Positions 11,637 to 22,590 of a stretch of 64,000 nt of DNA are shown here, one piece after another (position 1 is the stretch's first letter; every line of letters starts with the position of its first letter). The DNA comes from Rhabditoides inermis (Eukaryota; Nematoda; Chromadorea; Rhabditida; Rhabditidae), in contig CAWZYM010000205.1 in the NCBI GenBank assembly GCA_963966185.1, positions 214,501-278,500 of the forward strand, in the 5' to 3' direction. The position numbers were made by a program, and so were the translations under genes. The notes beneath the pieces were generated by a model. The model did not search any database. It saw only the letters and a program-made list of their open reading frames with translations, and was not told the DNA's origin.

Positions 11637-14600
11637 ATGGACGACACGGGAGAGGTGAGTGTATCGATTATTGATTTATTGATTGATAGGCAGGCGGAGA
11701 TTATCAATTCTTGCAGCAGTCAATGTGGTGGGACAGCGATTGGACGGATCTCGTGGGCGATTCTCTGATGTCGATGGTTGCGGCTGCGGATAGGAAGGAG
11801 GAGAAGGAGCAGGAGAAGGAGCTGCAGACCAATGAGAGGAAGGCCAAGGAGAGGAAGGCCAAGCAGCGCTCTCATCTCGCCGACTCTGGTACGCAGTGGG
11901 CTTTTTCGCAATGGGCTCGTATTCGAATATGTGTGTCGCAAATTCGTTTTCATGTCCTCTATGCGCAAGTACTCCAAAGAAGGCAGAGAAGAAGACAAAG
12001 GCGCGATCTGTATTTGACGGTTTGTGTACGGTGTTTGTTAAATGGTTGTCAGTGAGTTCGAATGAATCTTATTTTCAGGCACTCTCCTCACTAGTACCCC
12101 CGTGGCTCGTGGGACGAAGAAGACTAGGGAAGAGCGAGGGGAGGAGGAGGAGAAGGAGAAGAGCTCGGTTCTCAAGGAGGCGCAGAATGGTAAGTGTCTT
12201 TTGATCAGATGCGAATATTTTGCGTACATGGTTCAGATGGTCTCGTCGCGTCGACCTCCATACCTAAGAAGGTGGCGAAGAGAGAGGAGGAGGAGGAAGA
12301 GGAGGAGAAGCGGAAGAAGGATAAGAAGGAGTTCAAGAAGGAGCAGGCGAAGAAAGAGGAGGGAGAAAAGGAGAACTCGCCGGCTGGTGAGTTGTTTCTT
12401 TTGTATTATAATTATATGTCATTCCAGGCAATTCTTCGACCGCCACATCGGGACAGGCGAAGAAGAGGAAGCAGGTGTGTATCGCTCAACCCCCTCTCAA
12501 TTATCACATAGTTTTATTCTCGCAATAAGTCGCGTGTTGTGAGGGTGGATCAGAGGAAGATTGAGAGTTAGTCTCAGACTATATTCTAGCTGCAAGCGAA
12601 TTAGCTCGTATTGTCGCTCATCGAACGCACGTATCCTCGTTGATCACTATCACTTTCTTATCACAACTTTCACTTTGTCTACATTCCAGAAGCTCGTGTC
12701 TATCCTGTGTCTGTGTGGGACGGAGTCGTACGAGTGCCGTCTGTGGGACGGGAGCAGTGTGGGCGCGCTGCGACCGGTCCTAGCCAAGCACTTCCACCTG
12801 CCGGCCTTCCATCTGCAGAGGAACGACGGACTCGGTGAGAGTGTGACTTATGCGCTTGTTCAAAAAAACTCGTGATGTTCCGTTTATGTTGTGATTGTGA
12901 TGTCATATCATATTCACTGATGAACAAAGAGGGAAGTGAAGGGAGAGGGAAGTGTGACTTATATGAATACCGTGAGTGACTGACGCTGGCGTTCCGATCA
13001 CGGCACGCAGTTGGTGTTGTTATTGCAATGTCTAATTCACTGATGAAAATTGCGAATATTTAAATCGATAAATAATTGTCGATGTTCTTTCAGAGCTGCA
13101 CCGTTTGGGCGATGAAGTAGAGTCAGAGTGCAGCATGTGAACCGATGTTGCGGGACCGTGGGAGGTGTCTTTTTTGTCGAAATTCAATATAATGGTGTGC
13201 AGTGTGTAGGTAATGGGTTGTTATATCATTGGTGAACATTTGACTTCATAATAAACGGTTTGCTTGCAGGTAGAAGCGATCTATGGACTGGGAGGTGTCT
13301 CCGGGTGCATTCTACATCGTCACGAGGACGCGCGCTTCCATATTTGTATTGTGATTGGCGCAAAAGAACGTAATAAATACTTTGAAATAAAAACGGAGTA
13401 CGTTGAATGATTAAGTACTTGAAAGTATGTATGTTTTGAGGCGGTTTGCTTCGTTTACTGTTGTTTTAATATAATTTAAGAACAATGAAGATGCACGGTG
13501 GGTTCATGTGTACGTACAAAGTTGTAGAATCATGTTAAGATTAATAAAAGGAACGTAGCGAAAGAATAATTGAGCGATATAAAAAAGATGAAGACAAAAA
13601 GTTCGTGAAAAGTAGTGTTTTGTGGTGAGGTTAAAGTGCAAAGGTAAGGCTCACGACGAAACACCATGAAATGACCGCCTTTTTATCAGATTACATGATA
13701 AGCATATTTCAGTAGCATAGACATCAGTGTTCGGGAGCCCTTAATGGTATTGATGTGTCTGCGAAGCATGGGTTTTCACTTTTTTGTATTCGCCGTGCAA
13801 TCGCGTTAACAGGGCTCTCCTCCGTTAACGTCACTGCCCTATGTTACTGTAAATTACATTTGTGCGCAGTGTAGTAGTAACGTTTTAGGGTATATTTGAT
13901 ATGCAAGCCAGATGTCTATGTCAAATAATGAGTCCACACTGATTTTATGCTAATGAATGCATTAGTTTCAAACGCATGTGTACTATAGCCGAACGTAGTG
14001 TGAAACTGAGGTCTCACAACGATTATTGTTTGGCGGGAAAGCTGTTGCAGTACGCGTGTGGAGTGTTGTTCGTCTGTTCATTTAGTTATTTTTCATTTAT
14101 ATTTATGTTTAAATCATGAAGTATTGGTTTCAGGTGTGTTTGCGATGGCTCCGCTGGTGCCAAGAGACGGTGCTCGGGTGGACCCCGCCACTTTTGAAGA
14201 CTACACACAGGGGTTCGGTGAGTTCGTTCATTCATATCGAATGTATCGAATATTTAATGCATGGTCAGGTACGACCCCCGCCCCTGTCCCCACTCCAACT
14301 ACCGTGACGCCCGACCGCACCACTCTGCCTCCTCACCACGACCGAAATGCGACCGACAGCGAGGCCGGTCGTCTCGACTGGACGTGGGCAGCCGACGCAG
14401 CGACGTTCGGTGGTGCGTGTTATGAATTTTATAGTTCGATTAGTTTGTAAATCAGAGTCAATCGTCATGTGGCTGTGGAGTGGTGGATGGGTGTGGATCG
14501 CGTGCCTCTCGGCCGTGTGTGTGGTGTGAGTTGGAATGTTTGTTTCAATAACTGACGTTATTCTAATCATTCAGGTCGATTGTGCTCATCCGCTGGTACA

Positions 14601-14817
14601 GAGGAGAGGAAGCAGCAGGCCGTGTCTCGCTGCCGTTTGCCCGCTTCCTCGCCGCTCTCCTCGCTCTGGGTGCTGAACCCAGCAACGCGTGAGTGAAAGA
14701 CAAGCAAGCATGATTTTGCAAGCAAGCATGATTTTGCGTTTTCAGTCAAGCACGCGTCGTATGGACCTGCCTGTGCAGGATGGCCGTTGCCATCATCAAT
14801 GAAATCCCCAGCGTGAG

Positions 14818-14851
<34 letters not shown>

Positions 14852-17243
14852 TCAAGGACAACATACGACCGGGTGGCGCGAGAGGATAGAAGAAGAGGAG
14901 AGAGAGAGTGAAAGGGATGATGAGAGTGAAGGTCATGACAGTGAGGATAGTAGTTACAGCGACAGCGGTGCCTATGCTGGGCTGAAGGCTAGAATCGATG
15001 CTAACCAAATGTCAGTGGATGATGAGCAGGACTTCAGAGAGGGTTTAGGAGATGAACAGATGATGAAACGAGTTAGAGGACAAATGGACTCTCAACCAGG
15101 TATTCTCCGAAGAAAGCAACAAAATGAGAGTCGACACTGCTGCAATGCGTATACGGTCAGTTAAAGCATCAATCAATCCATTGAACAACAATCATTATCC
15201 ATTTACAGAGTGAAGGCGAACGGTCCGGGATTCCTCAACCAAGACTACACCTTGCTGGTGAAGAAATGGGTGCTAATGAACAACGGACTGTCCGACTCTA
15301 CACTGAACATGGAGAAGTCACGCCTGTATCAGTTCACAAGCGCATGGACTTTGCCAACAAAAAGTAAGCACAGCATATCCATTCCTTCTAAACGGTACAA
15401 ACCTTACAGCCACGAAGGACGACTTCTGTGAGGTTGACGACGACAAGGCAGAACTAACAGATGACATCGGCCGACCGGATACAGTTTCAAGAATACTTAA
15501 GAGCGCTGAGAAAGACGAAAACCTAAAATCTATTTTACATCGTAGAATGCAATTAATAGTGAAAGTTACAAACGAAATCAACCCCACCACTACAGCAAAA
15601 CAAAAACGATTGCAGCAACTGGACGACCTGGACCGCGCGGATGCGGAGAAAGCGGAGGATGAACGGAGACGGGTAGCGGCTGATCTGCGCGCACTTTTTT
15701 TTATGTGAAAATCCCCGCAATTGTAAACTTACTATAATAACCTTCATTGTAACACATAACATTCATTCACACATTTCATTATTGCACTCCATTTCGATAA
15801 TTTACAATTTCGTTGCCCCAATCGAACACGCACGCACCGACCGGCCGACCCTGCAAATATAATCAATAAATCTCTCTTCTCATACGTTCTTGATTGTTAC
15901 AATTCATTGTAGGAGGTTACCAACTCATATTGGGTATGTTCCTGCAACCCGCGCGTTATTTTCGAGGTTTTTCGGGGGTCGTGGGAGGTGTCCGAGGCAC
16001 CGTGGGAGGTGTCTTTTTTGCGAAATTCAAAAAAATTTGCGCCGGCGCTTCGCGCCGGCCCTTGGTTACCCTGTACAAACATTTTTTTAACAATATTTTA
16101 AAATTGACTTTTTCCGGAACCGATTCCCGGTTGCGTGCTGCACTCTGAGTAGAGTGGTGGGAGATTGCGAGCGCGGGCTTCGTGGCTGTGGAGGTGCTGC
16201 CGATCAAGCAGAGGAGGAAGAAGGAGGTGGAGCAGAGAAAGGAGCAGAAGAAGGAGCAGAAAGTGAAGGAGGAGGAGAAGAAGGGGGAGAAGGAAGCGAA
16301 GGAGAAAGAGAGCGGGCAGGAGAAGGGTGAAAGGAAGGAGAAGGTTGAGAAGAAGAAGTGCAAGAAGGATCACAAGAAAGAGGAAAACGAGGAGGAGCAG
16401 GCGCATACCAAGAAGGATGTGAAGGAGGAGAAAAAGGAGAAGGAGCAGACCAAGAAGGATGTGAAGGAGGAGAAGAAGGAGAAGGAGCAGACAGAGAAGG
16501 AGAAGGACGAGAAGGTGCGATAGACTTTTGTAAATGTCACAATAACATTGTTTTCCAGCCTCTCCTCGTGCTGGTCGTATACGGTGAGAGGGCGTGTGAG
16601 CTGCGCGCAGCCGCTGGCAGCAGCATCGCCAGCCTGCGCGCGGACATCGGACGAGCATTCAGACTAGACCCGGACGGGTTCCACGTGAAGATCAACAACG
16701 GAGAGAGTGAGTAGGGTTGGCGTGTGATGAATACTGACTAGTGATCTGGCAAGACTATACTGACAAGACAAGGCGCGCGATGTGAGTGATCAGGATTATG
16801 ATATTGATCGGTGTGTGGCGTAGTTGGTGTACAATGAGTGATATTGGGTGGTGAGGTGATGGTTGTTTCAGAGCTGTGTAATGTCAAGGACAGCTGCTCG
16901 GTGCGTCGCGTGGCGGAGTACTGTAGCGGCGGCGACACGGCAGTCATCGAGATCTACGAGAAGAAGAGGGAGAAGGAGGAGGAGGAGGAGACACATAGCA
17001 AGGTCGGTTGGTGGATGGATGAATGGAAGATATGGTTTCGTGCAGGCTTCGTTTCCGGCGGCGGCGGATCCGCGTCCCTATGGCGCGAAGGGTGTGCTGG
17101 TGAAGAAGTGCTGCCAGGTATGTCTTCTCTCTCTCTCTCTCCCCTCTCTCTCTCCTCTCTCCCTCTCCCTCTCTCTCCTCTTTCTCTCTCCTTTCCTCTC
17201 CCCTCCTCTCTCTCATTTCCTCTCTCTCCCCTCCCTCTCCCCT

Positions 17244-17287
<44 letters not shown>

Positions 17288-18900
17288 TCAGCTGTGCTCC
17301 TCGTGGGAGTGGCCCCCGCACAGTCGTCGGCACGCCTACTCGCACATGGGAGCCAAGCTGTTCAGCTGCGCGTGCGGATGGGAGAGCGACTGTGAGTAGT
17401 TGACAATTCAATTCAAATTCAACATTCGGTATCGCATTATGTGATAGTAACTCAGAATGCGATACCGGATAGTTGACCAGTTAAAAATAATTTATACGGC
17501 TTTCAAAAACACGTGGAATACAATAATGAAAAAGGAAATGAACAAGATTCAACGAAACCAATCTCGGTCAAAAGTGGAGCTGCTGTCTACTAAAAGCGGG
17601 AGACGACGGGGCCTGATCGGAGACATACTGAGGAATGAGAGAGTAGAATTTATAAATTCGCACGTTTCGCATTGTTGTTGTCAATTACGCCGTTTCTCAC
17701 ATGCGAAATAGTCTTGTTTTCGACTGATGCGGTGGAGTATTTCGCGTATTCCCTTCTTACGGTCATTTGATCACAGCCAGCGTGGGCGAATGGTGAATGA
17801 GCTCGTCTATTACAGGCCACTTACTCACCTGTAACCAATAGCCATTGAGAGAACCCTACAAACTAGCTCTCGAGCTTCATACACACCATTCTCTTAGATT
17901 AGATGAGATCATGAGATATGCAACAACACCACAACGAATTTGTGAAGAGAGTCTTTATTGACACATGTGAAAACCGTTCAAGGGTTGTACTCGATAGGGA
18001 GGTTCTTGCGGCGGACCATTCCGTCGCCCTGGAACCACTCGCGGCGGAAGGTCTTGGCGGCGCCGTCGGGGGTGTTGGTCCACTCGATGGTGATGCGGTC
18101 GTTGTTGGTGTCCTCCTCTCCGAACTTGAACGCGTCGCAAGAGACGGCCATCAGCACGGCCTCTTTGGGGTCGAGCACTCCGCACGGCGGGTCGACGCCG
18201 AGGCGCTTCATGTTGGTGGTCTTGATGGCCCATCCGATGCGGCGACCTCCAGTGTTGGTGATCTGAAAAAAGAAAAATCATTCAATGATCGATCGATATT
18301 CGATCGATATCCACTCACCTTGATGTGGTAGGTGTGCTTGTCATCGTAGGGGGCGTTGAAGACAATCTTGGTACCCGGCTGGGTGTTGATATCTCCGGGA
18401 GCGACGGACTGGGCCATGGCGAATGGATGCCGGCAGCCCGCTGCGCCCGCCTTTTATTCGCTCCCCCAGATATGCAAATCGGCGAGATCGTGAGGAATGA
18501 CTAATTATTATCAGGCTAATGAAAATGCAAATAGGGACGAGTTTGCCTTGCTAATCGATATGCGATTTGGGGGAGAATCACTGGACGACGTTATGTTGGG
18601 CATTATGGACGACGTTATGTTGGTAGCTCGATACTACTCGATACACTTATTGTTTCCCAGCATATTCTAGAGATGTCGTCACGTAATCAGAAGCTCGGAA
18701 ACAGGTTTTCAACACTGACTTGTACCGTAAATGATGGTTCTTAACGTTTAAAGATGCTCGATTTAAAAGTGAAGTGAATCAGTGTTCGCATGAGAGTCAC
18801 AGATGACAATACCTTTTCATCGATTTATTGCAGCTGTGTCGGAGAAGAGGGACCACGAGGCGGCGTGCGACCAGGGGGAGAGTGAGGAGGTACGGGTGAA

Positions 18901-18967
<67 letters not shown>

Positions 18968-19020
18968 TCCCTCTCTCCCTCTCTCCCGCTCTCCCTCTCT
19001 CCCCCCCCTCTCTCTCTCCG

Positions 19021-19066
<46 letters not shown>

Positions 19067-19231
19067 CTATGTATCTTCTTCCAGATCACTGATGCGAAGG
19101 CTGTCATCTACGCGCGCTGTTTCCCGGAGGAGACGAGGGAGAAGTACCCGGATGTGATGAACTTGGAGGAGGAGGAGGAGGAGGAGGAGAAAGAGGGAGA
19201 CAAAGATGAAGGAGGGGAGGATTCTGAGTAG
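11637..19231 (+). CDS. ZU3: ubiquitin-like / zinc-finger paralogue, exon interrupted by a transposon
   Basis: Exons: 11637-11654, 11717-11888, 12079-12189, 12237-12386, 12428-12474, 12690-12834, 13094-13123 continuing at 16156-16514, 16559-16706, 16872-17002, 17046-17117, 17292-17391, 18834-18889, 19085-19231. Without the inserted element this gives 561 aa in one frame. Order: Lys/Glu-rich N-terminus; ubiquitin-like fold 1 ([19 protein letters not shown], then [13 protein letters not shown]); coiled coil; fold 2 ([17 protein letters not shown], then [11 protein letters not shown]); C2H2 finger (KKCCQLC, HAYSH); C2HC finger (FSCACGW, then DHEAAC); motif YARCFPEE; acidic tail. As read straight through, translation enters the transposon and stops at about 13140. 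AATAAA occurs at about 19413. Whether the gene is functional depends on splicing or excision of the element. Confidence 0.7.
13094..13123 (+). pseudogene. 5' piece of ZU3 exon 7, cut by the insertion
   Basis: After the TTTCAG acceptor this piece reads [10 protein letters not shown] and is cut in the left copy of the target duplication AGTAGAGT. The matching piece resumes at 16156 with TGGTGGGAG in the correct frame (WWEIAS). The next residues in the unspliced reading come from the element and end in a stop. Confidence 0.75.
13116..13123. repeat. left target-site duplication, element copy 1
   Basis: AGTAGAGT, identical to 16148-16155. Confidence 0.85.
13124..16147 (+). mobile_element. 3,024-bp DNA transposon, copy 1
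   Basis: Ends are the perfect 12-bp inverted repeats CAGAGTGCAGCA and TGCTGCACTCTG, flanked by the perfect 8-bp duplication AGTAGAGT. End sequence and 8-bp duplication are compatible with hAT-like (or P/Mutator-like) cut-and-paste elements. No transposase with a recognisable DDE/D core was found. One spliced gene (14145-15708) is present. Subterminal GTGGGAGGTGTC motifs occur near 13160, 15980 and 16000, and a GC-rich hairpin (GCGCCGGCGCTTCGCGCCGG) near 16040. Copy 2, inverted at 44292-47315, has exactly the same length, and the peptides of all frames compared are identical, so at least one transposition is recent. Confidence 0.85.
14145..15708 (+). CDS. transposon-borne spliced gene, single-pass membrane-type protein (copy 1)
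   Basis: Exons read: 14145-14217, 14269-14409, 14456-14525, 14575-14688, 14746-14812, one ending at 15155 whose start is uncertain (about 15067), 15209-15363 and 15410-15708. Phases agree at every other join. The product, about 330 aa, begins [14 protein letters not shown], has a Pro/Thr-rich stretch ([11 protein letters not shown]), a Trp-rich hydrophobic segment ([19 protein letters not shown]) continuing into SIVLIRW, a second hydrophobic helix ([13 protein letters not shown]), then a charged C-terminal half ([27 protein letters not shown] acidic part; a coiled coil ending [14 protein letters not shown]). No DDE, RNase H or zinc-finger transposase motif is seen. It could be a captured host gene or an element-encoded accessory protein. 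Function unknown. Confidence 0.6.
16148..16155. repeat. right target-site duplication, element copy 1
   Basis: AGTAGAGT directly after the terminal CTCTG. ZU3 coding sequence resumes immediately downstream. Confidence 0.85.
17118..17291. repeat. (CT)n / CCCTCT intron of ZU3
   Basis: The intron between the two zinc-finger exons is pyrimidine only, from a few bases after the GTATGT donor to the CTCTCAG acceptor. Confidence 0.85.
17978..18417 (-). CDS. msp: major sperm protein (MSP)
   Basis: Two exons (18319-18417 and 17978-18262, minus strand) give 127 aa, the usual MSP length. The start is [20 protein letters not shown], the centre contains [18 protein letters not shown] and [20 protein letters not shown], the end is [16 protein letters not shown]; all are hallmarks of the family. 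MSP is the cytoskeletal protein that polymerises to drive crawling of amoeboid nematode sperm and also signals to oocytes. The intron falls after HTYHIK. The whole gene lies antisense inside the ZU3 intron 17392-18833. AATAAA is about 20 bases after the stop (rc of 17954-17959). Upstream there is an AATAAAAGG box (about 18450-18458, rc) and a TGATAA GATA-type site near 18517; germline GATA control is known for C. elegans msp genes and is only suggested here. Confidence 0.97.
18448..18460 (-). promoter_or_regulatory. TATA-like box of the MSP gene
   Basis: On the minus strand GCGAATAAAAGGCGGGC lies about 35 bases upstream of the MSP start codon. A very similar AATAAAAG lies at the same distance from the secreted gene at 27054-27852. 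Confidence 0.45.
18578..18624. repeat. short direct repeat upstream of MSP
   Basis: GGACGACGTTATGTTGG occurs twice, near 18582 and 18606, about 170-190 bases upstream of the MSP start. It could be slippage or a paired binding site. Confidence 0.5.
18901..19063. repeat. (CT)n tract in the last ZU3 intron
   Basis: About 160 bases of CT with a few interruptions fill the intron between 18889 and 19085. Confidence 0.9.
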
Positions 19232-19931
19232 ACTGCTCTCATTATTGTCGTTGTATTTACCAGAGGAGCAGTACCAACTGAGAGAAGAACATTTGTTACA
19301 TACTCATAGCATTATAATAACTCACATTTATGTATATTCCGTGTTACATACCTTGTTGTTTAGTTTGTTGCCAGTTTGTTCTTGGAAGTTGTATATATTT
19401 TGCGCAGTTTATGTAATAAACGTTTTCTTTGAATATGTTATGTTTTGCACGAATCAGAAATTAGACTCGTGATGTGGTGTGAAAGTCAAAGTTTTCACCT
19501 GCTTCGTTCTCGGACTACTTAAATATCTCATGTGGTCATTCTCGTTTACCTATAGTACTAATGACCAGGTTTTCATTACAATTAAGAGGTCGTTGTATAC
19601 GGTAACTACCATCATTCCGTATTCTTGTATTTTTTTGTCTAGACCGGCGTCGTTAATGATATTCCGTACATCAGCTGTAAGATGGATAATAAGGATAGTG
19701 GACAACAATAAAAAAGGCAAAACAAGAATGGGGGCGGACGCCGCCCTCAAAACAACTCACTCCGTACAGTCTCTCGTATTTCTCTTATTCATCCCGGGGT
19801 AGTCTTCGGGAGACGCTGGTGTTGTCACTCTACTGCGATCTGTCTCCTGTTCACCCAAATATTTGTGCTTTCGGTATTGTTCCCATGTATCCTTTCTTAT
19901 TAAAAACAACTTTACAATACATTCTTCCAGA

Positions 19932-22141
19932 ATGAGGACACTTCTCTGCGTCTCTGTCGCTCTCGTTTGCGCCGTGCTCTGTGATGCGGCGATACGCGAA
20001 AAGGTGAGCGGTTGATTATGTTAAATTATGATTTCATGATTCTTTCGCTTCTATTTCTTCTATTAATTCTAAATGATGTTTCAGCGCAAGATCTACTTCA
20101 TGTCGGATATGTTCTATCGGAGGCCGCAGTCGTTCCGGCGGGAGCAGAGGGGCCGGCCGATGATGGCGCCTGTTCGGTGAGTAGTCAGGAGAGTTGGCAC
20201 GGCGCCCAGCCGCCGCAACGCGCGGGCAGAGCGCACGCGACGCGGCCTGTGCGCTCTCTAGTTATTTTTCCGCGTCTTTGAGGGTAGACTTTTTGATTGA
20301 CAAAAACGAAAACATGATATATAACTACTAGGTCATGTATATGACCTAGGAGAATACAGTAACCGCCAGAAGTAGTGCATGGTCACGGCGCAACGACGTT
20401 GTTTCACGCGCGATTTTGTCTCGGCGTGTGGCCGTCATTCCATCACGCCACGCTTTTCCCGAAATCACGCCGCGTGAAATGAACGCGCGGCAAAAGTCTC
20501 GAATTTGAGAATCCCGAAATAACGCCCGTGGTAGTTGGAGAAGTCAGAAAATCCCGAAACAACGCCGCCGCGCGTTCATTCGGGATTGGAGAGATGAAGC
20601 GACCGGTGGGCCGTGATAATTGGAAAATTATGCAGTTTGTTTCGATAATGCCACATGATTTGTCTCATTTCTCAACCGTCTCTATATGAGAAAGGCAATG
20701 AAGAGGCCGTGCATGGGATGCAGGCGTCTCGAAATGACGCGCGATCCCGAACTAACGCTTTCGCGAATCTCGAATAAGCGGCAGCGTGATATCACGCTTT
20801 GCCCGTCAAAAATCCCGAAACAACGCGCGTCGGTCAGCACGCGTGGCATGGGCGTGCAATCACGCCGCTCATTTCTCGCATTCGAGAATCCCGAATCAAC
20901 GCGCCGCGTTGTCTCGTCTCGAAATGACGACGCGCGTGATCGCGCGTTGCGCCGTGACCAGGCACTAGCCAGAAGAGAACTGTGAACTGTTAATCTTTTT
21001 TGTATGGGCATAGAACATGAACATATTTTTTATTGGTTGAAACTTAGTGGTGCGAAAAACGGATTAGTCTTACGAGTAAAGTTAGTAAAAAAAACCTAAT
21101 GGGCCGGTTCTAACATCGCGTTGCAATTGCAAGAAATCTTGCGTTTGCAAGAATTCTTGCGATTGCAACATTGCGATTGCAAGACCTCTTGCAACTCTAG
21201 AAAGAATCGCGAACGGAAGAAACTGATCGCAAATTAATGTTTTTGCTTGATACATTTGGATGAGGGCTATCGAGAGACATCGTTCATTTATCGATAGGTC
21301 TATCAATATAGCAAACCCGTATGATCTCGCATGCTGCGCGCTGATATGTTAAGTAGACGTGCGTACACGCGCGACCGTGATCTGGACTCGGTTCAGTTAC
21401 CCAAGTTTGAGGTGCATGCAATCCGTTGCAATTGCAGGAAATCTTGACATGTCAAGTTGCAATGCAAGAATTCTTGCGATTACAACGTTACATTGCGAGA
21501 ATTCTTGTAATCGCAAGATTTCTTGCATTTGCAACGCGATGTTAGGACCGCCCCAATGTTTCGCGTGCGTCATCCCCTATTTCTAGAAGCTGGAAGTCGT
21601 CTTTGCGTGTTCCAGTAAACACTAATGACACTGATAATCTTGTAAAACCAGCGGTAACAAAGGCGATCGGACAAAAATAGATTTTGTCACTACTCATTAT
21701 CATAAGTGGAAATCATGTCAGCGCGAGCCAGCAAACAACGGAGAGTCAGCCGCTGTCAATCCGTCGGCCTCTTGTCTATGCGGGAATAGAAATTTCTGAG
21801 ATTAATATCATAACTCATAACTGTCCAATCTCATCTGCCCCACAGCAGCGAGAATAGATCTTTTTGTGTGACTCATAACTCATAAAAGTCCAAGCACAAA
21901 CCACAACATTTCTTTCTTCATCTTCAGAGTGCCTGCGGGCCGACGGGGCAAGTACCTCTCCGAGGAGGAGACGCCGAAGCTAGTCAACAGCCGCGACGGA
22001 GATCGGGTGACGACTATTACACTATTTTATCGAACCACAGTTTTTATATTGGATAAAATTTGATGAGTATGTAATTATTTAGTGAGTAATGAGTGTTTTA
22101 TTACGATTTCTGGATTTGTGAAAATTGTAATGTAAGTAAAC

Positions 22142-22210
<69 letters not shown>

Positions 22211-22522
22211 TGTTTTATAAGTGAACGTCACATAAACATTTTTTTGTCGTGGGATACTTGAGACTTGGTATTAGAGAGACATTGACACAATTCTAATGTC
22301 TTCAAACAAAACTTCGATCGGAAAAGGGGAAGGGCAATGCATACTATGTAGACTATTAAAAATGGAAATATCAATATCACAGTGTGATTTGCATCATATG
22401 TCAATGTGAATGATACCTACGTAACATTAGTTTTAATCGGTTCATTTGTATAGGTGTGATTTCTCGGAACTGAAAATGCGTGGTGCGCTGGAGAGAGATA
22501 TGGGGAGAGAGAGCGAGAGAGC

Positions 22523-22590
<68 letters not shown>

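Noticed and set aside
11970..12019. Extra ZU3 exon (Lys/Arg-rich)
   Set aside because: Including it breaks the phase that joins 11888 to 12079 cleanly.
13124..16147. Maverick/Polinton or Helitron identity
   Set aside because: Too short, no polymerase, integrase, capsid or helicase motif, and 12-bp inverted ends with 8-bp duplications do not fit either class.
13124..16147. Firm hAT assignment
   Set aside because: Ends and duplication length are compatible, but without a transposase P- or Mutator-like origin cannot be excluded.
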